Positions 59,316 to 64,000 of a stretch of 64,000 nt of DNA are shown here, one piece after another. A model generated the notes under the pieces. It was not told the DNA's origin and did not search any database. It worked only from the letters and a program-made list of their open reading frames with translations. The translations under genes and the position numbers were made by a program. Source of the DNA: Dickeya zeae NCPPB 2538. Lineage in GTDB: Bacteria; Pseudomonadota; Gammaproteobacteria; Enterobacterales; Enterobacteriaceae. Each line of letters begins with the position of its first letter. The stretch's first letter is position 1. The stretch is taken from assembly GCF_000406165.1 (NCBI RefSeq), contig NZ_CM001977.1, forward strand, positions 4,361,174 to 4,425,173, read 5' to 3'.

Positions 59316-60362
59316 TCAGCCTTTAATTCCGCCGACGCTCATCTGCGTCAGGTATTGTTGGGTTAACAGGTACAACGCCAGTACCGGCAGGATATAGACG
59401 ACGCCAACGGCAGCAATCAGCCCGGAATCTGCGCCCATACTGTCTTGCGATGCCCAGAACAGGTACAGGCTCATGGTCATCCTGCTGCTGTCTATCAGCA
59501 GGGTGCGCACAAAAATGTACTCCTCCCAGCCGCGCAAAAAGGCAAAGGTGGCGATAGCGATGATGCCGCCGGTCACCTGTGGCAACACCACCAGCCGGAA
59601 TGCCTGAAAACGACTGGCACCGTCGGTAATGGCGCTCATTTCGATATCCCACGACACGCCGTCGAAAAAATTCTTCATCACGAAAATAGCGAACGGCAGC
59701 TCAAGGGCGCACATCACCAGCATCACCCCCCACAGGCTGTTGAGCAGCCCCATCCAGTAAAGCTGAATAAAAATCGCCACCGTCAGCGCCATCACCGGAA
59801 AAGCGTGCAGCAATAACAAGGCCTTCAGCACCCCTTCGCGCTGTCGAAAGCCAAGCCGGGATAAGGCATAGGCGGCGGGTACCGCCAGTAAAGTCACCAA
59901 CACCGTATGGCCGGTCGCAAACAGCAGCGAATTGCCCAACGCCGTCCAGACTGACGGCAACGTACCACTCTGTACGCCGGTGGCCTGCACATCCGGGTTC
60001 CATAAAAAACGATAGTTGTGGAATGTCAGTTCGGGGGCAACCCACAAGCCGCACACCAGTAATGCCGCCAGACCAACCAGCCAGCGCAGACGGCGGGCAT
60101 GCTGTTCGGTACGCGCCCGCCAGGCGATCGCCAGCAGCAAGGCGTATGCCAGCGCGGCAATCGTCAGTAATCGCCACAGCACCTGATACTCGCTACCCCC
60201 ATCCCGATGGGTAAACGAGATAGCCAACAACCACAGATACGGCGTCACAATCGGTATCGATACCAGCGTCAGAAACAGCACCACGCTCGCCAGAAACCCC
60301 ACCCGATTCCAGCGCGAACGCGCCGCCTGACGCGCCCAGTCAACCGCGTTCATCGTCGTCAT
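59316..60362 (-). CDS. Carbohydrate ABC transporter permease (MalG-like)
   Basis: A 348-residue CUT1 inner-membrane permease with about seven hydrophobic segments and the EAA loop (EMSAITDGASRFQAFRLVVLPQVTGG). It is longer than usual for MalG-type proteins because extra helices near residues 60-115 separate the first helix from the permease core. The ATG overlaps the upstream permease stop by 4 bases. Confidence 0.9.
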   Translation of the reverse strand: MTTMNAVDWARQAARSRWNRVGFLASVVLFLTLVSIPIVTPYLWLLAISFTHRDGGSEYQVLWRLLTIAALAYALLLAIAWRARTEQHARRLRWLVGLAALLVCGLWVAPELTFHNYRFLWNPDVQATGVQSGTLPSVWTALGNSLLFATGHTVLVTLLAVPAAYALSRLGFRQREGVLKALLLLHAFPVMALTVAIFIQLYWMGLLNSLWGVMLVMCALELPFAIFVMKNFFDGVSWDIEMSAITDGASRFQAFRLVVLPQVTGGIIAIATFAFLRGWEEYIFVRTLLIDSSRMTMSLYLFWASQDSMGADSGLIAAVGVVYILPVLALYLLTQQYLTQMSVGGIKG

Positions 60363-61276
60363 CGCATCACCTCAATACGTGGCGGAGAAAACTGCGCACG
60401 CATGTTCATCATCCGCCACTGCAACAGCGTCAGCAGCCCGCCGAAGACCATCAACCCCAGCGCCAGCATGGCGCCATAGCCATAAGCGCCGGACTCGAAC
60501 GCCCGCCGGTAGATATAAAGTGCATAGGTAGTGGTGTCGTACACCGGGCCACCGCCGGTAATCAATAGGATGTACTCGTAGGTCACCATCAGCGACAGCG
60601 CCTGATACAGCGCAATAAAGCACACCGGGCTTTTTAACGCTGGCAGCACCACATGACGAATCACCGACCACTCGCCAGCACCATCAACACGTGCGGCATG
60701 CCACAGGTGAGCCGGAATAGCGCGAATGGTGGAAGCGAGGATCACCATGGCAAAAGACGCCCCCACCAGACCGTTCGCCACCACAATCAACACCATCGGG
60801 TGGTCATTACGCAGGTTGAGCGGCGGCAACCCGAACACCCCCACCACCACCTGATTAATCAGGCTGTGGGGCGACGGGTCTGCCGCCCAGATCCACAACA
60901 GCGCGTACAACACCGAGGGGGAAATACGCGGCAAAAACCAGATACCGCGAAACAAGGCCCCCAGCGCAGGCGGTACCGCCGTGGTGGCAATCGCCAGCAC
61001 AATCCCCAGCCCCAGGTTGAACAACAGCAGCGTACTGACCACATACACCAGCGTGGTCAGCAAGATAGCGGGCAGGCGCTTGTCCGACACCAGCAACCGC
61101 ATCAGGTTGTCGGTACCAAAGGCGCTTATCTGCACGTTGCTGCCCATATCACTAAACGCAATCACCACATTGAGCAGCATCGGCGCGACAAAAAACACCG
61201 CCAGCACCGAGATAGCCGGGGCCAGCCAGCGCGCCGGATGTACCCCAGCCGTGCGGTTCGACAACGTTACAGACAT
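60359..61276 (-). CDS. Carbohydrate ABC transporter permease (MalF/UgpA-like)
   Basis: A 305-residue CUT1 permease with six main helices and the EAA loop (HLWHAARVDGAGEWSVIRHVVLPAL). GAGG precedes the ATG. It lies 52 bases after the binding-protein gene and overlaps the second permease by 4 bases. Confidence 0.9.
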   Translation of the reverse strand: MSVTLSNRTAGVHPARWLAPAISVLAVFFVAPMLLNVVIAFSDMGSNVQISAFGTDNLMRLLVSDKRLPAILLTTLVYVVSTLLLFNLGLGIVLAIATTAVPPALGALFRGIWFLPRISPSVLYALLWIWAADPSPHSLINQVVVGVFGLPPLNLRNDHPMVLIVVANGLVGASFAMVILASTIRAIPAHLWHAARVDGAGEWSVIRHVVLPALKSPVCFIALYQALSLMVTYEYILLITGGGPVYDTTTYALYIYRRAFESGAYGYGAMLALGLMVFGGLLTLLQWRMMNMRAQFSPPRIEVMR

Positions 61277-61328
61277 ACGCCACCTCGTTCATCAACGCGG
61301 ATAACACCCGCGCCCACGACACCTGCCA

Positions 61329-62699
61329 TCAATGCAGGCTATCGACGATTTCCACATCCTTGCCCAACTGGGTTTCCAGTTCGTCGGCAATAAAGTCCAC
61401 CGCCTGCGCTGGCGTCATCCGTTTGGTTTCCACCGCCTGCAAGCCTTTAAACAGCACACGGTTATAGTCGCCAAAACGGGCATGATTCGGCACAAAGGTA
61501 ATGTTTTTCATCATCTTGCCGGCTTCACTCAGCGCCCAGTTATCGGTGTACTGCGGCATGGCGGCCTGAGCGTGGCTGATAGCGGTGTGATAGGAGCTGA
61601 TGTCGTGGCGATTGTTGTAGTAAGGCAGGCTGGCGATAGCCACCAACTGTGCCGCCAGATCCTTATACTGGCTCTTGTTGCTGACCACGTAAGCGATAGG
61701 GTGCGACAGGTTGGCGGGTTTACCCCCTTTTACCAACGCCGGGGCGGCTATCCAGCCAATCTTGTGGGTGTATCCCGCTTTATCGGCAGGCCACGCCGGG
61801 CCAAAGCTATCGTTCACCTGCCAGGCCATCGCCCAAATCCCCTGATGGAACAGGAAGGCTTTTTCCTGCTTGAACGCCGTCTGGATAGCGTCCCAGCTCA
61901 TGGCGGTGTTATCAGTCGGCGTGACACCTGCTGCGACATTGCGGGCATACCAGCTGAGGGCTGCCTGGGTTTCTTTTTTCGCAAATAACAGTTTGCCAGT
62001 CTTCTCATCCATAAATCTGGCACCGCACGCGGCAAACACCATCAGGTAGTCGATACCGACATTCGGGCGGTGCAACATGCCGATTAGCGCTACCTGACGG
62101 TCGACCACCTCTTTGGCCAGCGCCGTCAGGTCATCCAGCGTGAATTCACCGCTGTCGACACGGGCGGGCAGGCTATCGATAAACGTTTCGTCTTTGCCAA
62201 TCTTGCGCAGCATGTCCTTGTTATAGAAAAACATGCGGATTTCCGCATCCTGCGGTATGCCGTACACCTTGCCCTGATACTTCATCGCTTCCCACAATAC
62301 CGGCAGAATATCGGCGTACACCCACGGGTTCGCTTTGATTTGCGCCTCCATCGGCATGGCATAACCATTGCGGGCGAACTCGCCAATCCACTCGTGCGGC
62401 AGCAGCACGATGTCCGGCCCCTGATTCACACCGAAGGCTTTCAGCGTATCCAGCGCCAGATCGTCCCAGCCTTGTACCGCGCTGGCATGGGTATCGATAA
62501 CGATTTTGCGATCCACACCCGCATCGGCGAATTGCTGGTTGAGCACCGCCGCCGCCTCTTCGATATTGACGGTGCGCATCGGCGCGTTTCTGTCATTCAG
62601 GGTCCAGAGCTTGAGTTTGATAACATCCGCTAGCGCCGTGTGGGCCATTAGCCCGCTCACCAGTAACGCTGTCAGGGATAACGAGACAAGTTTACGCAC
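61329..62699 (-). CDS. Extracellular sugar-binding protein of the ABC transporter
   Basis: A 456-residue family 1 solute-binding protein with a signal peptide (LVSLSLTALLVSGLMAHTALA) and the fold typical of MalE/UgpB-type proteins. The GTG at 62699 is preferred as start because AGGA lies 8 bases before it. An ATG three codons upstream (62708) would place AGG directly against the start codon. The first gene of the operon; the ligand is unknown, possibly a sugar or glycerophosphodiester. Confidence 0.87.
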   Translation of the reverse strand: MRKLVSLSLTALLVSGLMAHTALADVIKLKLWTLNDRNAPMRTVNIEEAAAVLNQQFADAGVDRKIVIDTHASAVQGWDDLALDTLKAFGVNQGPDIVLLPHEWIGEFARNGYAMPMEAQIKANPWVYADILPVLWEAMKYQGKVYGIPQDAEIRMFFYNKDMLRKIGKDETFIDSLPARVDSGEFTLDDLTALAKEVVDRQVALIGMLHRPNVGIDYLMVFAACGARFMDEKTGKLLFAKKETQAALSWYARNVAAGVTPTDNTAMSWDAIQTAFKQEKAFLFHQGIWAMAWQVNDSFGPAWPADKAGYTHKIGWIAAPALVKGGKPANLSHPIAYVVSNKSQYKDLAAQLVAIASLPYYNNRHDISSYHTAISHAQAAMPQYTDNWALSEAGKMMKNITFVPNHARFGDYNRVLFKGLQAVETKRMTPAQAVDFIADELETQLGKDVEIVDSLH

Positions 62700-62730
62700 G
62701 GGTACCATCCTGTTATTGGGGTTGACGAAT

Positions 62731-62749
62731 TAATTAAGTAGCTTAATTA
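62731..62749. promoter_or_regulatory. Palindromic operator between the ABC operon and the ROK regulator
   Basis: TAATTAAG-TAG-CTTAATTA is a perfect 8-bp inverted repeat with a 3-base centre, 32 bases upstream of the binding-protein start and 50 before the ROK start. It is the obvious binding site for the divergent ROK regulator, whose relatives bind AT-rich palindromes. Confidence 0.72.
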
Positions 62750-62799
62750 TATTGCAGACGTATGAAGGAAACCGGACAGAACCGGGACAACGGATACCC

Positions 62800-63903
62800 A
62801 TGGAAAAGCGAGAACTCACCACCACCCACCGCAAGCTGCTGGGGTTGCTGCGCCGCTCTGGCAGCCTGTCACGCAGCGCCCTGGCCGCCGCCAGCGGCCT
62901 GACGACCGCCGCCGTCAGTATGATGACCAGAGACATGCTCAACCTTGGCCTGCTGGAAGAAAGCGACCGGGCGCAAGGGCGGCGCGGCCCGCCGCAAATC
63001 AACCTGCGACCGGCGGCTCAGGCGGGCTATGTGTTGGGGGTGTACGCGGAATACGACCTGATTTGCCTGATCCTGATGGATTACGCCGGGCAAGCCGTGG
63101 CACACACTACCCTGCGTGGTGATTTTCGGATGGTGGCGTCAGTCGCGGATACGCTGGCCAATGCGATTAATACCCAGCTTGATGTGCTACCACAGGCACG
63201 CGAACGGCTGCTGGCTGTCAGCCTGGCGCTGCCCGCCCGCTTTGACGGCGGTGCCATGCCGGTGTGGATTGCCCCCGGTCTGGCGGCCTGGCGCGGGGTC
63301 GATATCGCCCGACAATTGAGTGAACGGTTGGGCTGCCCGGTGTTGGTGGAAAACGACGCCAACTGTGCTGCCATCGGCGAACTGCATTTTGGCTCCGCTG
63401 CTCCTGATGACAGTTTTTTTTACCTGTATATCGGTAAAGGGATTGGCGGCGCTCTGATCTTCAACGGTGAGCTCCACCGCGGCCGACTGGGTAACGCCGG
63501 TGAGATTGGTGCGCTGCGCACCCGCGCGCAATCACGCCCGTCGTTTGACGATCTACAGGATTACCTGTTAGCGGCAGGCGAACCGCTGCCCGCCATAACT
63601 GCGGACGTCAACTGGCTGGCACTGGCAGCCTCACCCGCTGGAATGCGCTGGGTTCAACGCGCGGCGGGCGAGCTGTACCAGCTACTCTATGCCGTTACCG
63701 CGCTGCTCGACCCACCCAGCCTTTATCTGGGCGGGACCTTGCCCACCCCGTTCATGGCGGGTTTGCAAGCCGCCGTCATGGCGCAGGCACCTGCGCCGGA
63801 CGATGACGCACCGCTCATGCTGCCGCCGGTGCGTCTCTCCACGTTACCCACACAAAATAGCGCCGCTTTCGGTGCTGCTGCACTGGCATTGAGCCAGTAC
63901 TGA
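62800..63903 (+). CDS. ROK-family transcriptional regulator
   Basis: A 367-residue NagC/Mlc/XylR-type regulator with an N-terminal winged helix (THRKLLGLLRRSGSLSRSALAAASGLTTAAVSMMTRDML) and a ROK domain (YIGKGIGGALIFNGELHRGRLGNAGEIG). The cysteine zinc motif of Mlc/NagC (CxCGxxGCxE) is absent, and the kinase phosphate motif is not evident, so it is a sugar sensor rather than an enzyme. The ATG at 62800 is chosen over a TTG at 62752. It is divergent from the ABC transporter operon, which it probably represses. Confidence 0.86.
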   Translation: MEKRELTTTHRKLLGLLRRSGSLSRSALAAASGLTTAAVSMMTRDMLNLGLLEESDRAQGRRGPPQINLRPAAQAGYVLGVYAEYDLICLILMDYAGQAVAHTTLRGDFRMVASVADTLANAINTQLDVLPQARERLLAVSLALPARFDGGAMPVWIAPGLAAWRGVDIARQLSERLGCPVLVENDANCAAIGELHFGSAAPDDSFFYLYIGKGIGGALIFNGELHRGRLGNAGEIGALRTRAQSRPSFDDLQDYLLAAGEPLPAITADVNWLALAASPAGMRWVQRAAGELYQLLYAVTALLDPPSLYLGGTLPTPFMAGLQAAVMAQAPAPDDDAPLMLPPVRLSTLPTQNSAAFGAAALALSQY

Positions 63904-63913
63904 AAACAACAAA

Positions 63914-63929
63914 GCCGCCCGAAGGCGGC
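63914..63929 (-). terminator. Terminator of the partial YhcN-family gene
   Basis: Same GCCGCC-CGAA-GGCGGC hairpin as at 56790-56805, followed on the minus strand by TTTGTTGTTTT; it sits just after the stop of the ROK gene on the other strand. Confidence 0.88.
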
Positions 63930-63961
63930 CATTGTTGCGCATGATAACGATAAACCGGCTA

Positions 63962-64000
63962 TCAGTTATAGAGTTCAGCCACACCGCGCAGTTGGTTATC
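63962..64000 (-). CDS. YhcN/BhsA-family protein, C-terminal end (cut by window edge)
   Basis: The last 12 codons and stop of a minus-strand gene are present: DNQLRGVAELYN. They match the end of the protein at 56865-57116 with one change, and the same type of terminator follows. The rest lies beyond the right edge. Confidence 0.82.
   Translation of the reverse strand, partial: DNQLRGVAELYN

Noticed and set aside
1..64000. CRISPR arrays, tRNA or rRNA genes, prophage or complete insertion sequences
   Set aside because: No regularly spaced repeats, no tRNA-like cloverleaf sequence, no rRNA, and no integrase or transposase proteins were found among the coding frames.

Overview
The window looks like chromosome of a soft-rot enterobacterium close to Dickeya (family Pectobacteriaceae). 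The GC-rich coding sequence carries several gene neighbourhoods known from Escherichia coli K-12: yhjJ-dctA-bcs, ibpB-ibpA-yidQ...yidR, uspA-uspB-pitA-yhiN, and the dpp operon. The bcs operon is the bcsD-containing type with a proline-rich bcsO gene, and there is an ERIC repeat. The genus is an inference from gene content, not a database match. I see no tRNA, rRNA, phage, complete insertion sequence or CRISPR array.

Layout: 0.2-3.4 kb yhjJ and the C4-dicarboxylate carrier dctA. 3.8-15.3 kb a leftward cellulose operon bcsO-Q-A-B-C-D-Z. 15.7-19.5 kb cysteine exporter eamA, a WYL regulator, a VOC protein and a MocR regulator. 19.6-25.3 kb dppABCDF. 26.2-28.3 kb a chemoreceptor with a FliA-type promoter. 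28.8-34.2 kb a 2-hydroxycarboxylate carrier, the dcuS-dcuR two-component system and a DASS carrier. 35.1-36.8 kb ibpA and ibpB, each with an RNA-thermometer-like leader, and yidQ. 36.8-44.7 kb a leftward sugar-acid catabolic cluster lying between yidQ and yidR. 46.4-49.8 kb a YhcN-family protein, a UxuR-like regulator, uxuA and yidA. 50.0-52.0 kb a second, paralogous chemoreceptor. 52.1-56.7 kb uspA, uspB, pitA and yhiN. 56.9-64.0 kb a carbohydrate ABC transporter operon ending in an EEP-family phosphodiesterase, with a divergent ROK regulator. A YhcN-family gene with the same style of terminator lies on each side of this last block.

The most interesting system is the 36.8-44.7 kb cluster. 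It encodes an FGGY kinase with the TCSLV signature that I recall for D-ribulokinases, a fucose/D-arabinose-isomerase-like protein, a pyruvate-type (DapA/NanA family) aldolase, a BNR sialidase-fold protein, an MHS-type importer and a LacI-family repressor. Read together they predict a route for a 3-deoxy-2-keto sugar acid such as Kdo, a sugar of plant rhamnogalacturonan II: Kdo to pyruvate plus D-arabinose, then D-ribulose, then D-ribulose 5-phosphate. A LacI-type palindrome lies just upstream of the kinase start, and a related site precedes the repressor gene. The pathway is inferred from families and has not been tested.

Other themes are dicarboxylate sensing (dcuSR with three carriers in the window), plant-polymer-linked hexuronate use (uxuA), motility and chemotaxis, stress proteins, and a possible new ABC-transporter/phosphodiesterase utilisation locus at the right end.
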